64,000 bases of DNA from [Clostridium] fimetarium (GTDB taxonomy: Bacteria; Bacillota; Clostridia; Lachnospirales; Lachnospiraceae), in NCBI RefSeq assembly GCF_900111235.1, contig NZ_FOJI01000005.1, positions 186,001 to 250,000 on the forward strand, in the 5' to 3' direction. Positions 48,086 to 57,202 of the stretch are shown one piece after another (positions within the stretch are counted from its first letter, which is position 1; each line of letters starts with the position of its first letter). A program made the translations under genes and the position numbers. The notes under the pieces were generated by a model. That model had not been told where the DNA came from. It did not search any database and saw only the letters and a list, made by a program, of their open reading frames with translations.

Positions 48086-49189
48086 ATGGCTGTTAAAGAA
48101 AGAGAAGCATTAGGCAAAATTAATAATTACATAGCCGCAAGAACGCTAGAGTCGGTAAAAAGGGAATTTGGACTTACAGAGGTAATCAAACTCGCGGGAA
48201 ATGAAAACAGAATTGGATGCTCGCCATTCGTACATACGGCAATCCAAAATTTTTTTGGCCAGTTATCCTACTATCCCGATATGAAATGCACCAAATTGAG
48301 AGAACAACTTGCAAAAGAATTTGACATTGATGGGGAACAACTAGTATTTGGAAATGGTTCATTTGAACTTATTTCATTTGTCGCTCAAACATTTTTGGAA
48401 AAAGGAGATGAGTCCATAATTTCAGTACCTTCATTTGGATGGTACACAAATGTAACTTTGCAGATGGATGCAAAACCAGTAAATGTTCCACTAAAGAATT
48501 TCACAGTGGATTTACAAGCTGTTTATAATGCAATTACTGATAAAACCAAGGTGATCTGGATATGTAATCCTAATAATCCTACAGGGACATTATTAGACCA
48601 GAAAAAGCTTTTAGATTTTATAGATAAAGTAGGAAAAGACATAGTTATTGTTTTGGATGAGGCCTATATCGAATATATTGAGGGCGACTATCTTGATACT
48701 ACAACACTCATCACTAAATATGACAACTTAATTCTTCTAAGAACATTTTCAAAGGTATATGGTCTGGCATCATTTAGAATTGGATATGGGATTGCAGATA
48801 CGGACATTATTCTTAAAATGAATAAAGTAAGGCCACCAATTAATATAAATGCACTTGCACAAGAAGCAGCAGTGGCTAGTCTTGGCGATAAGGAATTTAA
48901 GAAAATAGTCCAAGATAATAATAAAAAAAGTCTTGAATTTTACTATTCTGAATTAGATAAATTAGGCCTAAATTATGTAACGTCAAATTGTAATTTTATA
49001 TTATTTGATACAACAAAAGACAGTGTATGGATTGAGAATGAATTCATAAAGAGAGGGTTTATCATACGGTCAGGAGTTGAATTTGGATATCCGACGTGGG
49101 TTCGAATTTCAATTGGAACATGGGAGGATAACGTAAAAGTCATTGAGATACTACGAGAGGTGTTACTTAATACACAGAATGTGTACTAA
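48086..49189 (+). CDS. HisC-like class I/II aminotransferase
   Basis: A 367-residue PLP enzyme of the histidinol-phosphate aminotransferase type. It shows LAGNENRIGCSP, NPNNPTG, VVLDEAYIEY and the PLP lysine in LLRTFSKVYGLASFRIGYG. No his genes are nearby. HisC-like enzymes also transaminate aromatic amino acids or make other amino donors; here the sulfur context (dehydrogenase upstream, Ssu-type transporter downstream) suggests a sulfur amino acid or sulfonate substrate. It starts 17 bases after the dehydrogenase. Confidence 0.88.
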   Translation: MAVKEREALGKINNYIAARTLESVKREFGLTEVIKLAGNENRIGCSPFVHTAIQNFFGQLSYYPDMKCTKLREQLAKEFDIDGEQLVFGNGSFELISFVAQTFLEKGDESIISVPSFGWYTNVTLQMDAKPVNVPLKNFTVDLQAVYNAITDKTKVIWICNPNNPTGTLLDQKKLLDFIDKVGKDIVIVLDEAYIEYIEGDYLDTTTLITKYDNLILLRTFSKVYGLASFRIGYGIADTDIILKMNKVRPPININALAQEAAVASLGDKEFKKIVQDNNKKSLEFYYSELDKLGLNYVTSNCNFILFDTTKDSVWIENEFIKRGFIIRSGVEFGYPTWVRISIGTWEDNVKVIEILREVLLNTQNVY

Positions 49190-49324
49190 GGGCGAAGATA
49201 AAATGACTAATGGTTAGCAACAAAATGATTAATATATAACACAAAATGTTTAATAGAAAATAGTGAAAAGAGTTTTGGTCTTGAAAAACAGGCTTGAAAT
49301 TATAAAAAAGAGTGAGACGAAAGG

Positions 49325-49340
49325 TTTCCCAAATGGGAAG
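49325..49340 (+). promoter_or_regulatory. Hairpin covering the ribosome site of the SsuA-like gene
   Basis: TTTCCC-AAAT-GGGAAG: the 3' strand contains the likely Shine-Dalgarno sequence GGGAAGG, 10 bases before ATG 49351. It could limit translation relative to the upstream genes. Confidence 0.45.
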
Positions 49341-49350
49341 GTGAAAAATT

Positions 49351-50424
49351 ATGAAAAAGATTAGAAGAGGTCAATTTGGTAAAAAAGTGAGTACAATATT
49401 ACTCGTTATAAGCGTTTTATCAACATTTGTATTAGCAGGCTGTGGAGCTGATAAGACAACAACATCAACAGCAACATCATCATCAACAATAGAGTATCCA
49501 TCAAGTTTAAATAAGACAGTTGTTCTTAGAGTAGCAGAAACAGGTTGGGATTCTTATAATCAATTACTAATTGCAGCAGGATTAGATGATACCCCATATA
49601 CGGTTGAATATGCAATATTTCAGGGTGGAAACTTATGCCTTGAAGCAGTGGCAGCAGATAAGATCGATTTTACAGGCTCAAGTGAAATACCACCAATTTC
49701 AGCATCACTTGCCACAAACGGAGGGAACTTTAAAATCGTTGCAGTAAGTAACTCAAGTCCACAAAATCAGGAACTTGTGACGATGGGAACTTCAGGAATT
49801 AAAACAGTTGCAGACTTAAAAGGTAAAAAAGTAGGATATATCAAAAATACAACAGCACATTACTTCTTGTCACAAATGCTAACAGCTGCAGGTCTCAAAT
49901 GGAGCGATATAACACCAGTAGAAATCACAACAGCTGATGGCGTTACTGCATTAAAAGCAGGTAGTATTGATGCATTTGCAAGTTACGGAAACTCAATCAA
50001 TGCAGCTAAAAATATTGGAGCTGTAACATTAAAATCAGCACTTAAAATTTTATCGGGTAATTTCCCTTATGAAGTATCAGACAAAGCGTTAGCGGATACC
50101 AATAAGAGAGCTGCCGCAGCGGACTATCTTGCAAGATTACAAAAAGCAAATGAATGGCAAAAAAATAATCTTGATAAATGGGCAGAGATTTCAGCAGATC
50201 CAACAGGACAGACCTATGATGATGCTTTAACATTATTAAAAGCTACGTATGCTGATTTTGCTACATCTGTAAAAATTGCTGATGATGCAATCATCAAGTC
50301 AGAACAAAGCGTGGCAGATACATTTTATGAATTGGGATTATATGCAACAAAAGTGGATGCTTCAAAATTATACGATAAATCATTTTCAAGCGATTACACA
50401 GCAGCACTAAGTAAATTCAAATAG
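49351..50424 (+). CDS. SsuA/TauA-like sulfonate-binding lipoprotein
   Basis: 357 residues with a lipoprotein signal (LAGC, Cys near 31). The NMT1/SsuA-like pattern is LRVAETGWDSYNQLLIAAGL, EAVAADKIDFTGSSEIPPISA, LKGKKVGYIKNTTAHYFLSQML and LKAGSIDAFASYGNSI. Family members bind aliphatic sulfonates, taurine or related anions. With the permease and ATPase following it forms one importer. Confidence 0.88.
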   Translation: MKKIRRGQFGKKVSTILLVISVLSTFVLAGCGADKTTTSTATSSSTIEYPSSLNKTVVLRVAETGWDSYNQLLIAAGLDDTPYTVEYAIFQGGNLCLEAVAADKIDFTGSSEIPPISASLATNGGNFKIVAVSNSSPQNQELVTMGTSGIKTVADLKGKKVGYIKNTTAHYFLSQMLTAAGLKWSDITPVEITTADGVTALKAGSIDAFASYGNSINAAKNIGAVTLKSALKILSGNFPYEVSDKALADTNKRAAAADYLARLQKANEWQKNNLDKWAEISADPTGQTYDDALTLLKATYADFATSVKIADDAIIKSEQSVADTFYELGLYATKVDASKLYDKSFSSDYTAALSKFK

Positions 50425-50440
50425 ACGGAGGTTTGTTAAT

Positions 50441-51202
50441 ATGGATAGGCTAAAACAAGCAATTAGGTTAATTGTTCCATGGTTACTACCAATATTTCTT
50501 ATAATATGGTGGTACTTAGCAACAGTAAATACAACAACTGCCTCAATAATGCCGGCACCAGGTAAGGTTTGGGATAGGGCCGTTAAAATGCTAAAGACTG
50601 GTCAGTTACAAGAATACACAGCAGTTAGTACGCAAAGAGCATTACTAGGTTTATTGATAGGTGGTGTGATTGGCCTTGTTCTTGCTATACTAACCGGTAT
50701 TTCAAAAACTATAGATCTCGTTCTTAATACATCTATACAGATGCTTAGAACAGTTCCCGTACTTGGCGCAATCTCACTTATGATTATCTGGTTTGGGATT
50801 GGTGAAGAAGTTAAGATATATATGGTTGCATTTGGAGTGTTTTTTCCAATCTATATTAATACATATCATGGAATAAAAAGCGTCGACAAAGGTTTAATCG
50901 AAATGGGAAAAGTTTATGGATTGAACAGATTTAAATTATTTATCAATGTTATATTACCAAGTTCATTATCCTCAATATTAGTAGGGTTACGATTATCACT
51001 TGGAACAATGTGGCTTATTCTCATAGCAGCTGAAACAATTGCAACAGACGCAGGTATTGGTTATATGGCAATGAGTGCAAGAGAATTGATGCAAATGGAT
51101 AAAGTCGTATTATGTCTACTTATCTATGCACTTCTTGGTAAATTATCTGATGTGATTGCCAGAGCATTGGAATTCGTACTTTTAAGATGGCAGAGAGCAT
51201 AG
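50441..51202 (+). CDS. SsuC-like ABC transporter permease
   Basis: A 253-residue permease with about six helices and the contact loop EMGKVYGLNRFKLFINVILPSSL. Specificity for sulfonate is inferred from the whole cassette. Confidence 0.9.
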   Translation: MDRLKQAIRLIVPWLLPIFLIIWWYLATVNTTTASIMPAPGKVWDRAVKMLKTGQLQEYTAVSTQRALLGLLIGGVIGLVLAILTGISKTIDLVLNTSIQMLRTVPVLGAISLMIIWFGIGEEVKIYMVAFGVFFPIYINTYHGIKSVDKGLIEMGKVYGLNRFKLFINVILPSSLSSILVGLRLSLGTMWLILIAAETIATDAGIGYMAMSARELMQMDKVVLCLLIYALLGKLSDVIARALEFVLLRWQRA

Positions 51203-51217
51203 AAGAGGAGATGGCTA

Positions 51218-51970
51218 ATGGGAGAAAATTTAACAGGATATGAAATAAAAATTGAGAACCTTAGTAAAAGCTTTGGAAATCTGGAAGTCCTAAAAGATAT
51301 CAATCTTACGATACCACAGGGACAGTTTGTTGCTATCGTAGGGCATAGTGGATGTGGGAAAAGTACGTTGCTGCGAATCATAGAAGGACTTGATATTCCA
51401 ACAGTAGGAAGTCTTAGTGTAAATGATAAGAAAGTAAATGGCGTTGATAGCAATGTAAGGTTTATATTTCAAGATGCAAGACTTCTTCCCTGGAAAAGCG
51501 TTTTAAATAATGTACTAATAGGAACAAAAGATAGAGACAAGAAAAAAGCAGAAGAAGCCTTAGCGCATGTAGGGCTTCTTGAAAGAAAAAAAGTATGGCC
51601 AGGAATATTAAGTGGCGGACAAAAACAAAGGGTTTCACTAGCGCGCGCATTATCAGGGGAACCATCCGTGCTGCTACTTGATGAACCGCTTGGTGCACTT
51701 GATGCACTTACAAGATTAGAGATGCAAAATTTAATCGAAGGTTTATGGAAAGAACAAGGGTTTACAGCAGTTCTCGTCACGCATGATGTAAGTGAAGCTG
51801 TAAAACTTGCGGATAGGGTAATTATAATTGATGGAAATTCAGTAAAATTAGATTTGGAAATATCACTACCAAGACCTAGAGTAAAGAATAATGATAGTAG
51901 TTATTTTGAACAAAAGATTTTAAGCTATCTTATGCGAAGCGATGATAAGACGGATGATTTCACTATTTAA
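51218..51970 (+). CDS. SsuB-like ABC transporter ATPase
   Basis: A 250-residue ATPase: Walker A GHSGCGKST, FQDARLLPWK (typical of SsuB/TauB), LSGGQKQR, VLLLDEPLGALDALTR and VTHDVSEAVKLADR. It powers the SsuA/C cassette; no monooxygenase SsuD is present, as expected for an anaerobe. This leaves open how sulfur is released from the imported compound. Confidence 0.92.
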   Translation: MGENLTGYEIKIENLSKSFGNLEVLKDINLTIPQGQFVAIVGHSGCGKSTLLRIIEGLDIPTVGSLSVNDKKVNGVDSNVRFIFQDARLLPWKSVLNNVLIGTKDRDKKKAEEALAHVGLLERKKVWPGILSGGQKQRVSLARALSGEPSVLLLDEPLGALDALTRLEMQNLIEGLWKEQGFTAVLVTHDVSEAVKLADRVIIIDGNSVKLDLEISLPRPRVKNNDSSYFEQKILSYLMRSDDKTDDFTI

Positions 51971-52015
51971 TACCCTCAAAAGATAAAAAGATATCTACAG
52001 GTAGACGGGATTGAA

Positions 52016-52065
52016 CAGTGCAAAACATTCTTTCTCCCCACCATTTTGCATTAACACTGATTTTT
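52016..52065 (+). terminator. Possible terminator after the SsuB-like gene
   Basis: CAGTG-CAAAA pairs with TTTTG-CACTG with small bulges, then ATTTTT. Confidence 0.5.
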
Positions 52066-52087
52066 AAAATGAAAGAGGTGAGAGGAA

Positions 52088-52939
52088 GTGCCAGACAGAA
52101 TACGTTTACTTGGTCTAGATTTGGATGGAACATTACTAAATAATAAAAAACAGGTAAACGGGCCTGACGAAGATAGAATAAAAAAAGCAATGCAAAAAGG
52201 TATTATTGTAGTACCAGTCACAGGTCGGCCCCTAAAGGGGATCCCAGAAAATATTAGAAAACTGTTTTACAGTTCCTATATGATTACATCCAATGGTGCA
52301 GTTACAACGGATATCAAACTTCAAAAAAATATAGATTGTGCTTATTTGAATAGTAAAAAGGTACTCGATATAGTGGAATTACTTCAGTGTCAAAAAGAAG
52401 AAGTAATGGTTGAGGTTTTTGCAGATGGAATTGGCTATGTTCAAAAGAAACAGCTTGATATGATCAAAGAATTGTACAGAGGAACAAACCTAGAATCATA
52501 TTTTCATACTAGTAGGATTCCAATAAATGACATAAAAAGCTTTATAGTAAGTAGAAATGATGATATTGCCGAAATTTCGATTATGACACGATCGATTGCG
52601 ATTAAGAATAAAATCAAAAAACTACTCAATGTGTTTGCTGATATCAAGATAACTTCATCTGTTCAGACAGATTTAGAAATAAATGCTCAAAATGCTGGAA
52701 AAGGGTTAGCACTTTTAAGATTGGCAAAGAAACTAGGTATTCAAAGTTCAGAAATTATGGCATGTGGCGATAGTGGAAATGATATTGAAATGCTACAATC
52801 CGCAAGAATAGCAGTTGCAATGGGTAATGCAAATGAAGAAGTGAAAAGCGTTGCCGATTTTGTAACATCGAGTAACGAAGAAAACGGTGTCGCGTATGCA
52901 ATCGATAGATATATATTCAATGAAATCGTAGGAAAGTAA
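52088..52939 (+). CDS. Cof-type HAD phosphatase
   Basis: A 283-residue HAD-superfamily IIB hydrolase. Motif I LDLDGTLLNNK (nucleophile Asp), motif II TSNGA, a C2 cap, the Lys in NAGKGLALLRLAKKLG and motif IV GDSGNDIEMLQSA are present. Such enzymes remove phosphate from sugar phosphates or flavin/PLP precursors. Starts with GTG after GAGGTGAGAGGA. Role in the island is unknown. Confidence 0.9.
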   Translation: MPDRIRLLGLDLDGTLLNNKKQVNGPDEDRIKKAMQKGIIVVPVTGRPLKGIPENIRKLFYSSYMITSNGAVTTDIKLQKNIDCAYLNSKKVLDIVELLQCQKEEVMVEVFADGIGYVQKKQLDMIKELYRGTNLESYFHTSRIPINDIKSFIVSRNDDIAEISIMTRSIAIKNKIKKLLNVFADIKITSSVQTDLEINAQNAGKGLALLRLAKKLGIQSSEIMACGDSGNDIEMLQSARIAVAMGNANEEVKSVADFVTSSNEENGVAYAIDRYIFNEIVGK

Positions 52940-52968
52940 GTGAATAGGAAGAAAAAGGGTTTATATAA

Positions 52969-53037
52969 ATGTTTGATATTAGAAAAGCAAATAAGTATGA
53001 CATAGTGGTGGAGTTATTTGGTATGATATGGAGTTGA
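52969..53037 (+). pseudogene. 22-residue fragment resembling the start of a GNAT protein
   Basis: ATG 52969 has an AAAAGGG site and gives MFDIRKANKYDIVVELFGMI then a stop. The pattern IRKAxxxDI is typical of GNAT N-termini. It may be a remnant or a chance frame; evidence is thin. Confidence 0.3.
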
Positions 53038-53106
53038 CATACATAAACTTTAATGATAAATCAGACTAAATATATCAAGTAAGTATGAAAAGAAAAGAGG
53101 CCTATT

Positions 53107-53985
53107 ATGACAAATGCAAATAATTATGAAAATCTAAAAGCATCTCACCCATGTTTTGGTGGACATAAGAATAATAAAGGAAGAATCCATCTTCCAGTTA
53201 GTCCAGGATGCAATATACAGTGTAAGTTCTGTGATAGAAAGATTAATGATGTTGAGCAAAGACCTGGAGTTACTTCCAAGGTGATTACTCCAGAAGAATC
53301 ATTAGATGTAATTAAAAGGGCATTGGAATTGTGCCCTGAGATTACAGTTGCAGGGATAGCAGGACCTGGTGATACACTGGCCACAGATAATGCCTTAAAT
53401 ACATTTCGATTGATAAAACAAAGCTATCCAGATCTTCTAAAATGCATGAGTACCAATGGTCTTTTATTATATGAAAGAGCAGATGAAGTAATAGAAGTTG
53501 GAATTGATTCACTTACTGTAACAGTAAATGCAGTAGATCCAGAGATTGAAGCAAAACTGAATTCTGCCATATTTTATCATGGGAAGAAGTATGAGGGAAT
53601 AGAAGCTGCAAAAATTCTTATTGAAAACCAGTTAAAGGGAATCAAAAAGGTAACTAGCGCAGGAATTACCGTTAAGGTAAACAGCGTATTGGTACCAGGA
53701 ATTAACGAAGAACATATTCCTGAAATTGCAAAGGCAGTCAGTGAAGCTGGGGCATCTATTTATAATATTATTCCGCTTATTCCACAACATGAATTATCAG
53801 ATTCTCCAGCGCCAACCTGTGCGCAAATTGACGATGTAAGAACAAAAGCAGGACAGTACATAGATGTATTTAGACATTGCCAAAGATGTAGGGCAGATGC
53901 GATTGGGGTACCGGGCGAAAGTGATTTCGGAGACCAGATATACCAGAGAAGAATCTCTCATAAAGATACTTTCTCACATGGATAA
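53107..53985 (+). CDS. NifB-like radical SAM cofactor synthase
   Basis: A 292-residue radical SAM protein of the NifB type. It keeps the NifB start SHPCFGGH (Cys16), the radical SAM CxxxCxxC as C35-C39-C42 (PGCNIQCKFCDRK), RPGVTSKV, GIAGPGDTLA and the C-terminal HCQRCRADAIG with C258 and C261. NifB fuses two [4Fe-4S] clusters with a carbide into NifB-co, the precursor of nitrogenase cofactors. It lacks the fused NifX domain, which is here a separate gene 23 bases downstream. It strongly supports a large Fe-S cofactor for the neighbouring D/K pairs. A TTGACA and a half operator (GTATGAA at 53083) precede it. Confidence 0.92.
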   Translation: MTNANNYENLKASHPCFGGHKNNKGRIHLPVSPGCNIQCKFCDRKINDVEQRPGVTSKVITPEESLDVIKRALELCPEITVAGIAGPGDTLATDNALNTFRLIKQSYPDLLKCMSTNGLLLYERADEVIEVGIDSLTVTVNAVDPEIEAKLNSAIFYHGKKYEGIEAAKILIENQLKGIKKVTSAGITVKVNSVLVPGINEEHIPEIAKAVSEAGASIYNIIPLIPQHELSDSPAPTCAQIDDVRTKAGQYIDVFRHCQRCRADAIGVPGESDFGDQIYQRRISHKDTFSHG

Positions 53986-54008
53986 TTAAAACAGGTAGGA
54001 GGCAGAAT

Positions 54009-54371
54009 ATGTCATACAAGATAGCGGTGGCATCAACGGATGGCAAAGTGGTTAATCAGCATTTTGGAAAGGCAGATCAGTTTTACATCATTGAAGTTGA
54101 CGATGAAAGCAAATATGAACTAGTAGAACTGCGAAAACTGCCTCCGGTCTGTCAAGGTGGTGATCATGATGATGATGCAATAAAAAGAAATGTAAAATCA
54201 TTATCGGACTGTCAATATGTATTGGTTAGCAGGATTGGGCAGAGAGCAGAAAATGAATTAGAAGGTCATGGAATTAGTGTATATATTATACCTGACATAA
54301 TTGAGGATGCATTAAATAAGTTGATTTCTTATGTGGAAATAAACAATATGATAAATAATCTTGCAAAGTAG
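54009..54371 (+). CDS. NifX/NafY-like FeMo-cofactor carrier domain protein
   Basis: A 120-residue single domain of the dinitrogenase iron-molybdenum cofactor biosynthesis family (NifX/NafY/C-terminal NifB). The pattern is KIAVASTDGKVVNQHFGKADQFYIIEV ... CQGGDHDDDAIKRNV ... LSDCQYVLVSRIGQRAENELEGHGISVY. These proteins carry NifB-co or cofactor intermediates. Between nifB-like and pair 2 genes with very short gaps, it probably hands the cluster to pair 2 or other pairs. Confidence 0.9.
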   Translation: MSYKIAVASTDGKVVNQHFGKADQFYIIEVDDESKYELVELRKLPPVCQGGDHDDDAIKRNVKSLSDCQYVLVSRIGQRAENELEGHGISVYIIPDIIEDALNKLISYVEINNMINNLAK

Positions 54372-54386
54372 GAGGAAACGAGATCA

Positions 54387-55826
54387 ATGGGAGAAACATA
54401 TTCTGGTATTCGAGAAAGTAGGCCGAATACTTATAATGATTTAGGTGATAGTAGTAAGAATATTGAAGAAAATTTTGACAAAGGATGTTTAAAGAGGGCA
54501 GATAGAAGCTTTGCGCAGGGTTTACAGTGTCAGCAGATAAATAGCATGGCGGCTCTTATGTCCTTAGATGATGCAGTATTCATCGCACATTCGCCGCAAG
54601 GATGCGTTGGATGTGCTACAATGGCGACCGATGTATTTCGTGTAGGCCAGGCCCATAGAGGTGTGAAAGTAATTCGTAATCCTCGAGTAATCGTATCAAA
54701 TATTGATCAAAACGATGTCATTTTTGGTGGTGAAAAGAAGCTCGTAGAAGCGATTAATTTCGCGAAAGAAAGATATAATCCAAAACTGATATTTATCTTT
54801 TCTTCTTGTGCATCAGGAATTATTGGAGATGACATTGATTCCATAGCGAAAGAGCTTCAGGAAGAAAGTGAAGCTCTGATAGTACCAATTCATTGTGAAG
54901 GCTTTAAATCTAAAATATGTGCTTCTGGATTTGATTCAGCATTTATATCAATATCAAAATACATATTAAAGGAAGAAAAACTGCCTAAGACGGAAGGGCT
55001 TATTAATCTATTTGCGCCTACGACTGTAAGCTATAAAGATCAGGTGGAAATAGAGCGAATGTTAAGCGAATTGGGGCTTAGCGCTAATTATATACCATTT
55101 TATAGTTCTCTTGAAAGTATCAAAAAAATCCCATCAGCAATCGCATCTACTTCTATATGTAAGGTGTTTGCGGATGAATTTATGAAAGAACTTGAAGAAA
55201 AATATGATATTCCATATTCGCATACAGTTATGCCCATTGGAGTGAGAAATACAGATAAGTGGTTTAGAGGTCTTGCAAGTATTGTAGGCAAGGAAAAAGA
55301 AGCAGAAGAAATCATTGCAAAAGAACATGCACGAGTATTACCGGAAATAGAAAAGATAAAACAACGCTTACAAGGTAAGCGAGTATTTATTTGTGGTGGA
55401 ACAGGTCGCTCATTTGCAGCTGCAGCACTGATTGATGACTTTGGTATGAAGCTTGTCGGGCTTGAGACACCTACTTATGATGATGATGCGCAGCTTGATA
55501 TCGAGTATCTAAATGGAATACATAAGGACTTTGTCGTAGATATAGCGAATATGCAGCCATTTGAACAAATCAATCTTGTAAAGAGATTAAAACCAGATGT
55601 ATTTATTGGTGTGCCAACATGGGCGGCCAGACTTGGAATTCCAACTACTCATGTTCTTGACATGAAACGCCCAACAATGGGATACGATGGAATACTTTAT
55701 CTTGGTAATAAAATAGCAGATCAGATAGAAAATCCAGGTTTTAATGTGAAGCTTTCAAAACATGCAAGACTTCCATATAGGGATAGTTGGTATGAAGAAA
55801 ATCCATTTAAATATATAGAAGGATAG
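54387..55826 (+). CDS. Nitrogenase-like component 1, D (alpha)-type subunit, pair 2
   Basis: 479 residues. P-cluster-type cysteines C48 (LQCQQIN), C73 (PQGCVGC) and C141 (SSCASGIIGDDI), with an extra Cys34. Both NifD cofactor-ligand positions are kept: C258 in STSICKVFADEF and H422 in PTTHVLDMKRPTMGYDG. The first two P-cluster cysteines have 24 residues between them, as in pairs 1 and 3. It follows the NifB-like and NifX-like genes in one tight operon and is probably the main acceptor of the cofactor. The substrate is unknown; reduction of organic sulfur compounds is the best guess. Confidence 0.9.
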   Translation: MGETYSGIRESRPNTYNDLGDSSKNIEENFDKGCLKRADRSFAQGLQCQQINSMAALMSLDDAVFIAHSPQGCVGCATMATDVFRVGQAHRGVKVIRNPRVIVSNIDQNDVIFGGEKKLVEAINFAKERYNPKLIFIFSSCASGIIGDDIDSIAKELQEESEALIVPIHCEGFKSKICASGFDSAFISISKYILKEEKLPKTEGLINLFAPTTVSYKDQVEIERMLSELGLSANYIPFYSSLESIKKIPSAIASTSICKVFADEFMKELEEKYDIPYSHTVMPIGVRNTDKWFRGLASIVGKEKEAEEIIAKEHARVLPEIEKIKQRLQGKRVFICGGTGRSFAAAALIDDFGMKLVGLETPTYDDDAQLDIEYLNGIHKDFVVDIANMQPFEQINLVKRLKPDVFIGVPTWAARLGIPTTHVLDMKRPTMGYDGILYLGNKIADQIENPGFNVKLSKHARLPYRDSWYEENPFKYIEG

Positions 55827-55834
55827 GTGATAAT

Positions 55835-57121
55835 ATGTCAAAAGTAACAGAGAGCCCAAGAGGCAACTGCGTTCTTGGTGGAATAAATGCTGTTTTAGGA
55901 GCGGTTGATAGAGTTTGTCCAATATTTCATGCAGGCCCTGGCTGTTGTATGCAAACATCTGCTGGTGAAGCAGGACAGTCGGGTGGAAAGACTCCTCACT
56001 TTGTTTCAAGTGTTTCCATACCTAGTTCAAATATGTTGGAAAAAGAAGTCGTATTTGGTGGTGTTGATAAGCTTCGAAGTACAATAAAAGGCACATTAGA
56101 AGTGATTGATGCCGATGCATATTTTGTATTGACTGGATGTACAGCTGGTATTATCGGTGATGATATCGTTAGTACAGTAGAGGAATTCAGCCAGGAGGGT
56201 CATCCAGTATACGCCATAGAAACACCAGGTTTTGCTGGAAATAGTGAATATGGTTATGAGGTTGTATTTGATACATTTCTAGATCAGATTATTGAAAAAG
56301 GAAGGCCCAAACAGAAAAATCTAGTTAATCTTCTTGGAATTATTCCATATCATGATCCATTTTGGAGTGGAGATTTTGAAGAACTAACAAGGATTTTAAA
56401 TAAACTTGGATTGGAAGTGAACACCTTTTTCACAGAACATCAAGGAATTGAACACATTAAAAATTCTTCAGCAGCAAGTTTAAATATAATCGTAAATCCT
56501 TGGTTACTTCAAGGTGCAGCGACAAAATATGAGGAAATATTTGACGTCCCAAGTATTCGTATTGCAGGTATTCCAATAGGAGCAACAGATACAACTGTAT
56601 TTGTTAGGCAGGTAGCAGAGGCACTTAACCTAGATAAAGCGTTGGTAGAAAAAGTGATTGCCGAGGAAGAGGATTATGTATATAGCTATTTAGAAGCAGC
56701 AATTGGTCAGCTAAGCTGGAAACGTTTTGCTGTAGTTGGTGATGCTAACTATGCGATTGGGATAACAAGGTATTTAGCAAATGATTATAGCTTTACACCA
56801 CAAGTTGTAATTATTACAGAACCAATGTTTCGTGAAAATGATAAGGAACTCATTACAAAGCGTCTTACTGAATTGGAATATGCGAGACCGCCAAAAGTAT
56901 ATTTTGAGCCGGATCAATATAATATAACCAAAATTCTAGAAGAAAATGACGAAATCACACTTTTGATTGGAAGCACGAATGAGAGAGAAGTCGCTTTGAA
57001 AAAAGAAATTCAGTGTAGTGTAATTATGTTCCCGATTACAGATCGGTTAATATTTAACCGTACCTATGCTGGATACAGAGGCAGTTTGACGTTGATTGAA
57101 GATTTGTATGATAATTTATAA
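55835..57121 (+). CDS. Nitrogenase-like component 1, K (beta)-type subunit, pair 2
   Basis: 428 residues with cysteines C12 (GNCVLGG), C37 (GPGCCMQ) and C102 (LTGCTAGIIGDDI) at P-cluster positions. IPYHDPFWSGDFEEL and the end NRTYAGYRGSLTLIEDLY are shared with the other K-type proteins here (pair 1: NRIILDRGYAGYRGG). It starts 8 bases after the D-type gene and ends at a strong terminator. Confidence 0.9.
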   Translation: MSKVTESPRGNCVLGGINAVLGAVDRVCPIFHAGPGCCMQTSAGEAGQSGGKTPHFVSSVSIPSSNMLEKEVVFGGVDKLRSTIKGTLEVIDADAYFVLTGCTAGIIGDDIVSTVEEFSQEGHPVYAIETPGFAGNSEYGYEVVFDTFLDQIIEKGRPKQKNLVNLLGIIPYHDPFWSGDFEELTRILNKLGLEVNTFFTEHQGIEHIKNSSAASLNIIVNPWLLQGAATKYEEIFDVPSIRIAGIPIGATDTTVFVRQVAEALNLDKALVEKVIAEEEDYVYSYLEAAIGQLSWKRFAVVGDANYAIGITRYLANDYSFTPQVVIITEPMFRENDKELITKRLTELEYARPPKVYFEPDQYNITKILEENDEITLLIGSTNEREVALKKEIQCSVIMFPITDRLIFNRTYAGYRGSLTLIEDLYDNL

Positions 57122-57143
57122 TAATTAGGCGAATAAAATCTGA

Positions 57144-57175
57144 AAAAACACTACAATTTTCGTTGTAGTGTTTTT
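57144..57175. terminator. Terminator after pair 2
   Basis: AAAAACACTACAA pairs with TTGTAGTGTTTTT over a short loop. It can act on both strands, between convergent genes. Confidence 0.9.
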
Positions 57176-57202
57176 AATAGAAAGGCGAAGCGTTAATTGG
57201 CT

